From the NCBI GenBank assembly GCA_963576565.1, contig OY755042.1, positions 12,688,262 to 12,752,261 of the forward strand: a stretch of DNA of 64,000 nt, given 5' to 3'. The notes beneath the pieces are model-generated. The model was given only the letters and a program-made list of their open reading frames with translations, did not search any database and was not told the origin of the DNA. Of this stretch, positions 43,525-58,500 are shown piece after piece (position 1 is the stretch's first letter; every line of letters begins with the position of its first letter). This DNA comes from Aspidapion aeneum. Lineage: Eukaryota; Arthropoda; Insecta; Coleoptera; Brentidae. A program made the translations under genes and the position numbers.

Positions 43525-46500
43525 CTAAAATACAAACAGCGAAATTTAATTTTGAGCGATCCAGTTTGATTGCTCGGTAGCACGTCCCCTCTAGACACGG
43601 GCGTCCGCCCGGCACGGAATTCTAGGCAAGCCAAATTGAACCATTAGAGGCATCAGTTCTTTCGTCGCGGGCGCCTAGATATCTAGGGAGGGCCCTGTGG
43701 ATAGATTAGTATATATAGGGTGAGGGGCGGAAACTTTTCGAATAACAAAATATATAAAATCAATTTGTTTGTTTAATAATTAAATTAAAAACAAGTATTT
43801 ATAGATTTTGGTGGACGCTTTCAAATTAAATCTTGTCTACGAAAAGCTCCAGTTAGTAAAATTAGTATTTGCACATTCGTATGTCTCGATACTAAAGCAG
43901 TTCATATTTAAATAGTTGCTATAGTCTCTAAACACAAGCATTTCTAATGTCAAAAGATAACTAGGCGTGGTAATCCCTCGATTATATATACAGACAATGG
44001 TAGTAACTTTCTGGGAGCTGCAAGCCAATTTAGAGATCTATGATTTCTTTAAAAACTAAAAGTCAAAACAGACGTTCAAAATTATCTGTTACAAAATAAA
44101 CTAATTGGAAACTCATCCCGTTGAAATCTCCTATTAAAAAAACATTTTGGAAACGGCAGCAAAGAGCACTAAATATCACTTATAATTCATAACAATTTGC
44201 TGAAAAAGACCTGAAATATATTCTCAAAAATAGAGTAAATAATTATTGGCAAACATGAATTCAGCTCAAGCAGTTATTTTGGAAATATTGGTCTCAAGAT
44301 TATCAGAATCGATTACGAAATAGCCAAATGGTAAGTTGAAACAGACAAGTTAAAAATTGATAATCTTGTTCTCTTCTACGAAGATTCCACAAAAGTTTAT
44401 GATCTTGTTCTCTGTAAAAATAACACCTCTCCACACTATTGGAAAGAACGAAAAGTTTACCTGGCCTATAACAAAAGTTTTGCCATTAACCAATACTAAC
44501 TAGTTTTTTCAAAGCAAAAAGCTTCAACGCGGGGGAGAATGTTGCAAAAGCCTTCGCAACAAATTTAAAAAAAAATTAAACCTTATTAAAATAATCATAA
44601 TTAAGCAGCTTCTAAATAAATTTCATTGAAATCTCTTCACTCGTAAAACCAATCATAGTTGGCTGTTACTGTTGAGGCGAGCAGACCGGGCAGTCTTGAC
44701 TGAGAAGTGGTAAAGGCACAACATTCGTTGAAATTTCGAATACCCAATCATTTCGTTGACAAAATAATAGCACGGAAAATAGAACTACTCACCTCTGAGT
44801 AAATTAATATAACATAAAGCTCTTAAAAACCAATTTTCTCGAACGTAATTCAAATATTTAAGTATTTTTTAAGGTGAGCAGACTATTTTTAAATGAAAAA
44901 ATAAATAAAAGATAAACTTTTTTAGTTACTTTAATTTAAATTTACGTGTAATGAGTATTATCATTTTAGAACTGGTTTTGGCATAAAAATTTGTAAGCAC
45001 TACTCTCGGAGGCCCTGGTAGCGCTCAATGCGCATAACCTACGTTAGCTTTGCGGCGGATGTTGGGTTCGAATCCTATAACTGCCCCTGCCAATCTATTA
45101 TCCGTATGAATAAATATTCACCGAAGATAGAAGAAATGCTACGTTTGTGCGGAGTGTAGGCAAAGCTGATGTTATACAATACCGTCATTTGAAAGTGACG
45201 TTAAGAGAATGGTTCCGTTTAGGCGTAGGTGGCGCTAGTACAATAAAGAACCCTGGGCTGGAGAGTTTTAGACAAAATTAAATCATCCATTAAGACAATA
45301 AATTTGCTTACCCTTGGGGTGCTTAGTGGGCCGGCCACTGGGTCTTCATGTGGTATAGTCCAAATTATACGCATTTGTAATGACGTCATTTTTGTTTATC
45401 TTTGTTTAGTATATTATAAACAGCGGTGACAATAAACTTTTTAAAAATTGTAATTGGTTGTGTGAAGTATCCGTTACTGTCAATCAAAAACATGAGTTTG
45501 TCAACTTGTCGGAAATTATTTTAAAAAGTTGTAAAATGCCGAGAAACAAATATAATATGTATAATGAACAATCGCAGCTAATAATTTTAAATATATTGGC
45601 TTTTTTTCAACTGGAAAGGGAACAAGTCCGAAATGGAATCGCACTTCAATTTGAGAATATGATACAGCGAGCCGCAGATGCAACAAAATTGAGCCCAACA
45701 ACGATAGTAAATATATATTGATTGGCAAAAATATCTACGCCATACGTTTTTTTCTCACCTGGTGACGTCATTACAAATGCCTATAATTTAGACTATATGG
45801 ATGCGAGAGTGAATGAGTTGTGATCCAATCTTGAATCAAATATAAAAATATAGTCGGTTACAGGTGTAGAGGTTCGTAAGTTTAGGACTAGGCGTAGTCA
45901 AGAGACAATTAAATTCAATTGTCTCTTGAATACGCTTAGTCCTAAACCTGCGAACCTCTACACCTGTAACTAACCATAAGGATCATAACTAGCTCTCATC
46001 TATATAGTCTGCGGATGGTTAGCCGTTGTAGCTAAGGCTAATTTTTCAGCAAAAGAAGCACTAAACGTTGGACCTTATCATTTTACCCCCAGCCTCACAC
46101 TGGTCGAATTTCTAGAAAAGCTGGCCATAATAAGGTTATAGGTTATTACACGTTGAAAAAATCATGTTTTAGATAAATATACCTCATTATTGAATTTTTG
46201 GGATTACTATAATTATATACAGGGTATCGAAATTATACGATAAAAACGACATTTAAAAATGATTTGTAGGTTCTTAAACCGTTTTAAAACACGATACTCA
46301 AATCTCTCAATATTTTTATTAAATATTTAAATCAAAATTACATTCTACTAATTTATTTCTTATGGATTTATTTTTTTTCTTAATACGAAAATAATTCTTT
46401 TGTTTGAAGTTAGTAATATATAAATATTGTTGTTATATTTTAATAAAAAACGAGTAATATACAGGGTGTCCCATTAAGGATGACTGCCTCATGACTACAC

Positions 46501-49500
46501 CGGAATTTTTTTTTGTTATTATTTTGCAAATTTACCTAAAATATATTTTTTCTTTAGCTCCCAGTTAGGGGTTATTTCAATTATTAAAATTAAAAATTAC
46601 ATTAATCTCCTAGATTATCTCGTTAAAAAAAGAAAAAAATAGTTTTTAATCGAATTAGTTTTAAGTTTTTTTTAATTAATTTACACAAATATAAAATAGG
46701 CATTTTAATAAATATATACAGTAAAAATATTGTGCGAAACCCTTAAACAATTTTAACACCCAAAACGGCAGAATTTCAAAATGTTATTTTATTACGAATT
46801 TGTAATTATGATTTGACTAATATATCAACCTTTTGCATTTTCATTCACCAGCCCACATAGCACAAATCAAAACAACGTTAAAAACACAGTTTTTTAAGTT
46901 TAATAGGTCGCTTTTTAACGTTATTTTTAAAACCACATTATTTCGATGTATTTTTAACATGGTTTTAAAAAAGTGTGTTTTTAACGTTGTTTTGATTTGT
47001 GCTATGTGAGCATAAGCAGAAAAATAAAAATATTTTAAATTATTAGTTACTAAATACCTGAAGTATTGTTATTCATAACTAATTAAAAACGTCAGTACAT
47101 TTTTAAAACAGCCAGATAATACAAACCTTCAAAATATTTATTTGGTGAAATTAATAACGCTAATAAGAAATCATAACATAAGTTTGACAGGACGCTGTAA
47201 ACAAATAAAAATACTCTGCCAATCTATGGGCACCTAAGCTCACACTAGGTACTATAGTTATAGTGTGAGCTAATATAATCAAAAACTGAAATATATTTTA
47301 TTCAACTCCAGACTCAATTACCTTTCGTTTGATGCCACACAAGCCATGTTTTGACAAACTCAAATTTTTTTAATCTACCCCCCACCAGTTTAAAAAAAAC
47401 CAAAATGTATTTTGTTTAACTCCAGACTCAATTACCTTTCGTTTGATATCACACACGCCATATTTTCACATAAACTCTAATTTTTGAAATCTACCCCCAC
47501 CCTTTTATTTAAATAAATTAAAATGTATTTTGTTTAACTCCAGACTCAATTACCTTTCGTTTGATATCACACACGCCATATTTTCACATAAACTCTAATT
47601 TTTGGAATATACCCCCATGTTCGGTGGATTTTGTTCATTTTTAAATGGGACCATCACGGCCCAAGACCCAACTTAGGTAACAAATTTCATTAAAATCGGA
47701 CAAGCGGTTTTTGAGTTATGCGGGTTGGTCGTTACAGACAGACATACAGACAGACATAAGACAGACAGACAGCAAGACAAAAAAGTTTCAAAATCATCTG
47801 AAACGCAAAGATATATAAAAATTTTTGAAATCGGAGCAACTTTTTTTTTCTCGAAAAAATTAGGATCACCATAGCTCACACTACTTATAGTAGTAGTGTG
47901 AGCTAATATATTATTTGCTTTTTTCAAGGCCCACTAGAGTGATAAATAATCTTGTCATAAATTTAATTAAAAATCCCGCAAACAAAAACATCTATTATGG
48001 CCTGCTTTTCTGGATATTCGACTACATTTGGGGTACTAGTATAAAGGTGCGTGTTCATTTGCGAAAAATACTCGCCACGAGGGTAATTTCGCAAATGGGT
48101 ATATTTTGAAGATTAACTGCCAGCTACTCTCCAAAATGTATCCACTTGCGAGAGCAGCTCTCGATAGAATATTCTTCTTCTCCCTAATATTCTGCCGTAA
48201 TCGGTACTTGCCTCATGAAAACAAGCATCAATATTTAATGGTGGGTCCTTTGCACTTGTTTCAATATAGGGCACATCTAACTTATGTGCCAGTTCTCTCC
48301 CTTGTTCTTCTGTAATTTTTCGTAAATGCACCAAATCTACTTTGTTTGCCACTAGTAGCATAGGGTAGGTGTCTCTGAAAGAACAAGTTACATTAAAATC
48401 AGCTTTATAAAACTACCGAGTGGATAAAAAAACTTGCATTATTTACTTGTTAATAGATAAAACCGGGAAAGGAATTAAAAAATTTAATAAAATACAGGGT
48501 GTTTTGTTCAAAATACGAAACCTATGTCAAAAACTGACATTTACTAAAATGTTTTGAGATTTCAACCTAATCGATTTTAATTAAAAAAAAAAAAAAACTT
48601 TTGTATAAGTAAAACATGTATGTAAACCGAACCAAACCATTTGATATCAGTTCAAAAAATTTTCTTTTAACTTTTTAACTGTCATTCCTTATATCATCCT
48701 GTATATTTTCTGTTAGACTGAAATATGTATACCCCCTGATTTTAAAAAGTTATGTCGTAATATTATTCAGATAAACCATTTTTGAGTTATATAATATTTA
48801 AGTTACAAAGGAGGAGGCACTAAATACATTGTTTACCGGAATACGTCAGAGAGGTGAATTTGAGATATGTTAGAGCCCGAGCATGTTCTCTGGCCCGAGC
48901 CATCCTGAAACTTGTTTAAATTCCGGTAGACAGTTAGTACACCTATCATTTGTTTTAGTTTAAAAATGTTTGATATACCATGTGTGTTTACTACATAAAC
49001 CATTATGTATTTAAATATTACTTTATAATAGTTACAACGACTCACATTGAAGCACAGTTTATTTTGACTATGCATTTTTAGTTTCAACCCTTTAGGTATA
49101 TTTAGCAAATCCCAGTTTTTATTCCTGTATTTCTATTATACATATTTTGAGCCACTCTGTAGGTATGTGACGCAAACTATATGTCAAAAATTGATAACAT
49201 TCTTAAAAGGACTCTTTTTGCAATAAAACAAAACAAATATCGGTTTTTTATGTTTATTTGACGATAAGTTAGAGCAAAAAAACTACAAAATGTCACATAT
49301 TTAGATATTCTAGTGGCGCACATTTAAAAAAGTATAGCTCGAAAACAAAACCAACAACCTCCCCAATTTTTTTAAAGCAAGTCTCAGAACGTCTTGGGCT
49401 CTAACATATCTCAAATTTACTACATCTGACACATCCCTGTAAACGCACTATTTCGCAATTAGAACACGTCATGCGTTGAATTAAAAAAATGTTTGAAATA

Positions 49501-52500
49501 ACCCATTGTGCAAAGATCACTTTAGAATAGTTAAAACGACGCACACTAAAGCAAGTGAAGTTAATTTTGACCATACATTGTCAGTTTCCTCCCATTATAC
49601 TAAATAAATCTCAGTTATTTTTCCTGTGTTTTTATTATAAATATTTTGAGCCACTCTTTTTCAATAACATAAAACCAATATCGGTTTTTTATTTGACGAT
49701 AAGTTATAGCAAAAAAACTACAAAAAGTCACGTTTTTCCATATTTCACTGGCGCGCATTTAAATAAGTATAGTTCGAAAACGAAACCTACGACCCCCCAA
49801 TTTTTTTTTGAAAAATATTAGGAAGGTTTGACCTTCAACATATCTCAAATTTAGCTCATCTGACGCATCCCGGTAAACAATGTATTTAGTGCCTCCTCCT
49901 TTACGTTAAAACACCTGATCGAAATTGTGTACACGAATACCTGACAGTGGCGTTTCCTCCATAAGTGCACATGTGCACTCCCAAATTTTACTTAAAAAAA
50001 GATTAAAATTTGATCATTCTTTAATTAAGAATTTCATCATGAAGTATCAATAAATCCCAAAAGGAATTCACTAAAGACTTGAATACTTTCTAGTAATTAA
50101 TACCCAGTCTGTATGTGTTTGTGTTCAAACTAGGATGCGGTGGATGGTGTATGCGTGGGCCGACTCGCGACGCGGTTTTCTGGAACCAAATTCTATGCTC
50201 CGTAGATGTTATGTCGCAATCTAATTACGAAGTATAGAAAGAGAGGACGACATGTCCCTATAGAATTTTACAACACAGAATGAGTGCCTTCCTTCGGTTG
50301 TGCTCTTCTGCAGAAATTGCGATCGATGCCGCCCGCGCCGCCGTGATGCCGCTAGCGACCACAGTTAGCGTTGCCTGTTAGAGCACCTCATGTGCACTTT
50401 AAATTAGTGCGCTTAGACAACTTGGCGTCATCGGTCAGGCCGTTTGTTTTGAATGACGATTTTGTAGTTACGACAATGGCGTAAGCCTGCAATATTTAAA
50501 GACAAATACATTTTCTTGTTTACCACAATGGGTGAGAATAGATTAACTGCCCTTGCAATGTATCTATTGAGAAAAAAACGATTCAAGAAATTCCAAAGTT
50601 CAATGAATTGGTTATTAAAGAATTTATTTTAAAAAAGGCCAGACGCCTTAATTTTCAATACAAAACGTGTTTGTGAAATATGAAAACCAGGTATGATACA
50701 TCCGGGGCTGATTTTTTTTTGATAGTCACGTTACGACACAGCTGATTGTCTTTAGAATATTGAAGTTGGAATGACGGTTCATGGATATTTCATTTTTTTT
50801 AAATAAAGCCGTTTTTGAGATTGTTTTTACTTTATTAAGGCAGAACAATTTTTTTTTAATGTATAGTAAGCCCTAATTTTTCATAGCCGCTTCATTAGCT
50901 CACACAAAAATTAAGTTTAAAGCAGAAGCGAATGTGACAATCACATATGACAAAGTCAAATACATGTCAAATATAACAGTTGGCATGTGGTACATGGCGG
51001 GTAATTTGAATTCAAAATAAGGAATGCTAAATTTTGAAGATTTTAACCTTTTAATCATGTTGCTTCCTTACAAACCTTTGGTGGAATATCGGGATCGTGT
51101 CTGAGAATATTTCACTGAAATTTTGCAGAAATCTGTAGTGCCATTTTGAAAATATCATAAAAAAACGTCTGACCTCCCATGAGACCCAATGTAAAATTCA
51201 GCCCCGGGAGAACAGCTGATTTTTTCAGGGTCGTGGCCTCTATTTTTGTGTTGGCCGTGATTTATTTTGTATTTATAAAAAAATAGTAATATGTAACATA
51301 CCTAACTAAATATCTAATTTTTTAGTTATTTGCTCATAAATTATATGATAACCCCCCCACCCGATGGCCCCAAAAGTTGGCACTCAAAAAGAATTTTCGC
51401 CTGCGCCGCAATTTTCTTTTGGGTGTTAAACCTTTACACAGTATGCTAAACCGAATACGCATGCCAAATGAACCCATCACGTCATGTTTTCTCTAAATAG
51501 GCTAAAAGTCATAAAATTCCGGAAAACCCAAACCAAAAAAACAAGCAAATATATGTAAATATCAAATTTTAACTTATTATTATTATTAATTTTAAATAAA
51601 AGGTACCTTTTAATGCGAAAACTTTTTTAAATTGAGAGTTTATAAAATATTTAAAAAAATCCAATAATATTAACGCTAAAAATCAGAACAATTTCACAAC
51701 ACTTTTTATTTAAAAAATAAACACCTGCATCTTGGAAACGAAGCTGTAATACATACAAGTTTATCTAGTTTATTTTCTTAAACATCCTGTACCTACTTAA
51801 ATTAAAAGTTTTAACAAATAAATTTAACAAACGCAAATCTATTACTCGTGAATTTAAAAAACGAAAAGTTTTTGTGGCAGGCGTCGATGCCTTTTGTTTT
51901 GTATGGTTTTGCTAGTTTCTATGGAAATTATATATTATATTATATTTCTCTTAACAATATCGTCATGTAGATAAGATTCATCGGCTTTGCAAGACTATGC
52001 AGTGTCCTAATGGGTGTCTTAAGCACGAAACTGTTAACTGCCAATACTTAATGGGTGTCCATTAGATCTTGAACCCCCGTGGGTGTACAGCTTCCGAACT
52101 GCCCACGGAAAAATACAAGAGAAATAAAATCTTTCTTTCCCGCCAGGAATTTTTTTTTATCAAATAAATTTAGTTTAAGTTTCTTAGTCACTCGGTATAT
52201 ACAATAAATTTCAAAGAACTAGAATTACAAAATTAGGAAGACATTGCATTTTTAGAACTAACGAATAATAATCGAACTTTTGATCTTACCTGTCTTTTAC
52301 TCTTAATATTTGAGTATGAAAATGAACAATATTTTCATAACTATTTTTATCTGTGACCGAATACACCAATAAAAATCCATCGCCTTTTCTCATATACTGC
52401 TCTCTCATAGCACTAAATTCTTCTTGGCCAGCAGTATCTAAAACTAAATATAAAATACTGTCAGAAAATTATATCCAGATAAGGAAGTTTTGCAAAAGTG

Positions 52501-55500
52501 GATACTAAAACCATTTTTTACACATATTATCTTTAGGTTAAGTTTAAATTAAAAGCTTAAAAAACTTTTTTCTGCGTAGTTTTCTATATTTAATATTAAT
52601 TTTATACCTTCTAAAAATTTTATAACAATTGAATCAAAGATATACATACATTTTTAAAGGCAAGAAACATAATTTTTCACGAATTTTACCAATTTTGATC
52701 ATTGTTGCAAAAAAAATACTCTGCCAATATATGGGCCCCTAAGCTCACACTAGGTACTATAGTTATAGTGTACGTGTAAGCTAATATAACTAAAAACTGA
52801 AATATATTTTATTCAACTCCACACTAAATTACCTTTTGTTTGATACCACACAAGCCATGTTTTGACTTAAACTCAAATTTTTGAAATCCACCCCCACCCT
52901 TAAAAAAACAAAAACTAAAATGTATTTTGTTAAACTCCGGACTCAGTTACCTTTCGTTTGATATCACACACGCCATATTTTCACTTAAACTCTAATTTTT
53001 GAAATATGCCCCCACCCTTTATTTTAAATAAATTAAAATGTATTTTGTTTAACTCCAGACTCAATTACCGTTCGTTTGATATTACACACGCCATATTTTC
53101 ACATAAACTCTAATTTTTGAAATGTATCCCCACCCTTTTATTTGGTTTGTGTTTGGTCGATTTTGTTCATTTTATCTCTCGACCCAAGACCCAGCGTAGG
53201 TACCAAATTTCATTGAAATCGGCCAAGCAGTTTTTGAGTTATGCGCGTTGGTCGTTACACAGACAGACAGACGACGCAACAAAAAAGTTTCAAAATCATC
53301 TGAAACGCAAAAATATATAAAAATTTTTGAAATCGAAGCAACTTTTTTTTTCTCGAAAAAATTAGGATCACCAGCTCACACTACTATAGTATAGTATATG
53401 TGTGAGCTAATATACCTTAACTATCCTTTGTCCAATTGTAATGAAATTCTCACGAGGAATAAAATTTTTACCCCTATTTAGAATGGTATCAGCCGGTTTT
53501 GCCTAAAACTACAATTTTTTTTAAACATAACAAAAAGGCACTACTAAATTTTATAAAAATAAAAGTCGCCGTCCGTAGCACGTGAGCTAGGAAATATATG
53601 GACAAATACACTATGGTCACTATATTATTTACATATTTAGGGGAGGAATAAGTAAGTTAAAATTTTGGAGTTTTTGAATTTTTTCCTACAGTTCTATTAT
53701 AGTCAGTTCGTCAAATTTCAGCTTTGTAGCATGTCTGAAAGTACACTAGAATTTGAATGATCTATACATGAGTTTTGTAAAATTCCTACCCATTCATGAT
53801 GCAAACATGAGGGCCTTGGGGTCTTTAAGCAAAAAAGACCTGATTGGTTGCTTTCAAAGATATATGCATATTATTTCTATATAGTACGTATTATTGCAAT
53901 TCCTACGGTATCTTACGATGCAGAATGCAAACATATTCGAAATAGCAATATTAATGGGTTTAAGTCTATCCTTTTTGCGGTCCTTAAGATAAAATGTCCT
54001 GATTGGTTATACTTTTACGCGTTAATATTATTTTATTCTTGTATTCGTTACGTCAAATCATCGGCGTACAGTTGACAAAAACTCTATCTATGTAAATTTG
54101 GTATCTGTGCATTTCTCGTACCTTTATTTCTGAATGTTTGCATCAAACACCAACCATTGTGTAAATAGGTAACAGGGAGTATTGGAATATTACGTATATG
54201 GATTTACCACGAAAACTCGTTTGATTTTTAATTTACGGGTATTAAATTTTACATTTTTAATATTTGGCTTTAAGCTCCGTTGACAGACGCGATGCCGACG
54301 TCTTGATAGCGGAACAAACGCAATGAGCGTTGATCTGATCTAGAAAGGCAATGTGTGTCGTGGGTAACATGATGGATTCCTTCTTTCAATCGATACTTTC
54401 ATCGATCGATGATATAGCAGTTTTACTCGCCTACTGCTGTTTTAGTTTCTCTCGTACTTCGCTAGATGGCGCTTCTTGTAGGGGTATATGATTTTGTTTT
54501 CTCACTAGAAAGGTAATGTGAGAGACAAAAGCGTATACTTAATTTAGCAAGGGAGTCACATTGACCAAGCAGTGTTCTGAGGAGTCCCATAAGGACGAAA
54601 CAGTTAACTGTCAACACTTATTAGGTGTCCATTAGATCTTGGACACCCGTGAGGTTAAGCTTTCGAGCTACCCACGGAAAAATACGAGAGAAACAAAAAA
54701 AACCCTATTTTTTACCCGATTAGCCACGAAAACTTGTTTGATTTATAATGCTAATATATCAAACTTTAAAATTACCTTAACTGATGTTTTGCACAACTAA
54801 TCGATTACACAAAGATCTTGGGAGTGTTATTTGATACTCAACTTCGATTTAAATACCTTGTGGCAATGCTACTTCAAAAGAGTTACTACAAGCTAAAGTC
54901 CTTATATATACACAAGGACTATATTAGTAAAGAAGTTAAACTAAAGGCGCGATCTTACGAATCGATTTGTAGGGGTATATGATTTTGTTTTCTCACTAGA
55001 AATGTAATGTGAGAGACAAAAGCGTATACTTAATTTAGCAAGGGTGTCATATTGACCAAGCAGTGTTCTGAGGAGTCCCATAAGGACGAAACAGTTAACT
55101 GTCAACACTTATACATTAGATCTTGGACCTCCGTGAGGTTAAGCTTTCGAGCTACCCACGGAAAAATACGAGAGAAACAAAAAAAACCTTATTTTTTTAC
55201 CCGATTAGCCACGAAAACTTGTTTGATTTATAATGCTAATATATCAAACTTTAAAATTACCTTAACTGATGTTTTGCACAACTAATCGATTACACAAAGA
55301 TCTTGGGAGTGTTATTTGATACTCAACTTCGATTTAAATACCTTGTGGCAATGCTACTTCAAAAGAGTTACTACAAGCTAAAGTCCTTATATATACAGAA
55401 GGACTATATTAGTAAAGAAGTTAAACAAAAGGCGCGATCTTACGAATCGATTTTAGTTGATCAACTAAAATCGGTCAAGTTTTTGTTCAGACCACAACCA

Positions 55501-58500
55501 AAAAACCGATAGAACTAGTTCAATAAAAAGGGGAAGGGCAAGGGCAGTAATACGTGCAAGTGTCAATGTTATTAGTTGTTTACTAATTCAGGAACTAAGA
55601 AATATTATTATGTTGAGAGGGAATAGACAAAATAAAACACGGTGTTTATGGATACGCAACTGGATTAAAAAGAGAAATGAGTATGGAGGTGCATAAATGA
55701 CCTTGCATCATCTGTGACAGGTTAAAAATCTTATCTAATTAATTTTGCTGATGACACCAACATCTTATCCTTGGGAATCTCACTTGCAGATTTAATACAG
55801 GTTACAGACGAGCATATAGCCAGAGCTCAATGATGGTTCATAAGAAACAAATTGGTATTAAACAGAGACAAAACCCATCACATTTGTTTTATAACAAAAC
55901 AAAATAACCACTCCCGTCCTGAATCGGTTCAGCTTAACGAAGAGAGCATAACTCTTGAAAAAGACAAAATTTCTTGGTGTCTTTATTGATCAGAACTTAG
56001 ACTGGCCAAAACAAATATCAGAGGTTTGCAAAAAAGTCAACAGCGCTAAATACAGCTAAGGAAAATGTCCAAATATCTATCAAAGGAGCATCTTAAGCAG
56101 TATAACTTTTTTATTGAATAAATAGATTTTTGATTTTGACAGAGACTCTTTTAAAAGAACTTGCTTTGAAGGATAAAAACGGATATAAAAATCGCTTGAG
56201 AATGTAATGTGTATGGTATAGTCCTATAATTTTAAACATAACACCCTGGACCACTTTAATCTCATTTTGTTTTGCTTTTAATCATACAATATTTTTTATT
56301 ATATTATTATTACTCTACAAAATAACAAAACCTCTGAAAGCGAAGAGCTGCCAAGTGCAAAATGCAACAAAATACAGTGATTCAAGTCGACCAACAAACG
56401 TTCACACGCTTCAAATAAGATTCGACTTGTCTGAAAAATATTGATAACTCATAACTTGAACGATAAAGTTTGAATGGATCAAACTTTTGTGAAATCGATA
56501 AAAGTTGACCGAATAAAGTTGAAACATACGTTCTCACAGTTATTTTTATTCGATTTTAGTTGATCAACCAAAGTTGGTCCACTAAAATCGATTCGTGAGA
56601 ACGCGCCTTAAGACTGTGTTCTTTCAGGAATATCTTACTGTAATATACTATTCTAGCCAGCTTTATTATAAATTGAGCCGGATCCCGAGTGCCATGACTG
56701 GTCGTATCCAGAAGGTCAAAATCAACGGTTTTATATCACGGGACATTCCTGTTTTGTCAGGAGTCCCACAAGGCTCGCATTTAGCTCCAGATATCTTCAA
56801 TTGCTTCATAAATAATGCCGCATCTTGTTTGAATTCTAGCATTTTCTTATTTTTTGCTGACGATCTAGAAACTTCTAAAATTATTTCTGGTCCTCAGGAC
56901 TGTCTGGAGCTACAGCAAGAACTCAATAACTTTGTAAAGTGGTGTGATGACAATGGAATGAAATTAAACATCTCCAAGTGCAAATTGACGATATTCTCAA
57001 GGAAACCAGACAAAACTTTACACAACTATCTTATTAAAGGTAAAGTTTTTTTAATATCTGACTCTATAACTGATCTCGTTATTATTCTTTATTCTGAACT
57101 TTCCTTTATTGATATCACGTCTATAGTTAACAAGGCATTCATTCATGCTTGGCTTCACATTAAAAGAAACACTCATGAATTCAGTGCTCTTTATGCCCTT
57201 AAAATTCTCTATTGCAGCCTTGTGAGGTCTCATCTTGATTCTGCATCCTCTGTGTGAAGTCCACCCTACCAATCCAATATTTCAAGAATTCAAGTTTCTA
57301 TAATACATTAATTTTAAATGTTTCAATAATGAATTGACCTATGAAACTCTCTATAAAATATTAGATCTCATTCCTATGTCAATAAGAAGAGAAGAACACA
57401 ATGACCGAGCCTTACTAGTAAAATAACTCCAAAAGCTCCTCAAGTAAATACTCGAAATCATTATCTTTTTTTCTACAATACATTAATTTAAAATTTTTGA
57501 TTGATTGACCTATGAAACTCTCCATAAAAGATTAAATCTCATTCCCTTGTAAACAAGAAGAGAACACCATGACTTTCGACTCCTTTTCAAAATCATAAAA
57601 TCTTTAGGATTGCCCAAGCCTTACTAGTAAAATAACTCTAAATGCTCCTCATGTAAATCCTCAAAATGATTATCTTTTTCATATTCCTTTTCACTGTTAT
57701 AACTATGGCAAAAACTTATTCTTCTCCAGAAGTATGTCATTTGATTTTTTCGAGTCTATAAAACAGTTCTTAAATCAACTCTCTCAGGTTTTTAACTCTG
57801 GTTTATTACCTCACTGTATTATTTTTGTTTTTTAGTTTATGTTAAGTACTAAGTACAATTTTATTTACTGTATTTTTATTATGTATCTTTTTTAAAAAAT
57901 GAGCATTTTGTCCGTCAATAAATGATAGTTTACAAAAAATACAAAACTCTTGCATTAGGTTCTCCTGTGGTGTTCGCAAGTTTGACCACATATCTTATCT
58001 GTATCCTTACTGCAAATGATTAAAGTTAAAAGAGACATTCTTTTTGCACATCTGTAGTCATAAAAACTTGAAAAATTTTCTGAACCTGAATATATGCAAA
58101 AAAAACTAAAAAAAGGGTACTGACATTGATAACAGGTCGACTAGGCATAAAAGTATGTATGTGATTCCTAGGCATAGAACGGCTCCGTTTCAATGTTCTT
58201 TTAGCTATAATGCAGTAAAAGCATTTAATGCAGTCACTCATAAAATTAAACAATTCACAACAGTTTCATCCTTTAAAAAGGCTATCTCGTCTAGTTTAAT
58301 TAATAATAATTAAAACTCTTAAGAGTGATTAGTTGTAGTGACATTATTCCTTAGTGATTTTCACGATTAGCTGCCCTAATACGAGTATGACATTGTTTAT
58401 TCGTTATAGCTTTCATGTAGGGTTACTTAAAGTAGCATTGATCTATAGTCCTTGCCATAGGCAGTTACACTTTTGTGATATCTCCAACCTCTTTGTTTAT

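Noticed and set aside
45000..45085. Functional tRNA gene on the plus strand
   Set aside because: The B box is good but no closed cloverleaf could be drawn; the sequence continues into a SINE-like body.
48113..48211. Alternative C-terminus as the main M-Ras end
   Set aside because: The read-through codons ([13 protein letters not shown]...) have no similarity to Ras proteins and no CaaX box, whereas the exon at 43432-43524 restores both. Kept only as a possible retained-intron form.
53848..54075. 75-aa plus frame
   Set aside because: It spans the imperfect tandem pair at 53780-54030 and resembles no family.
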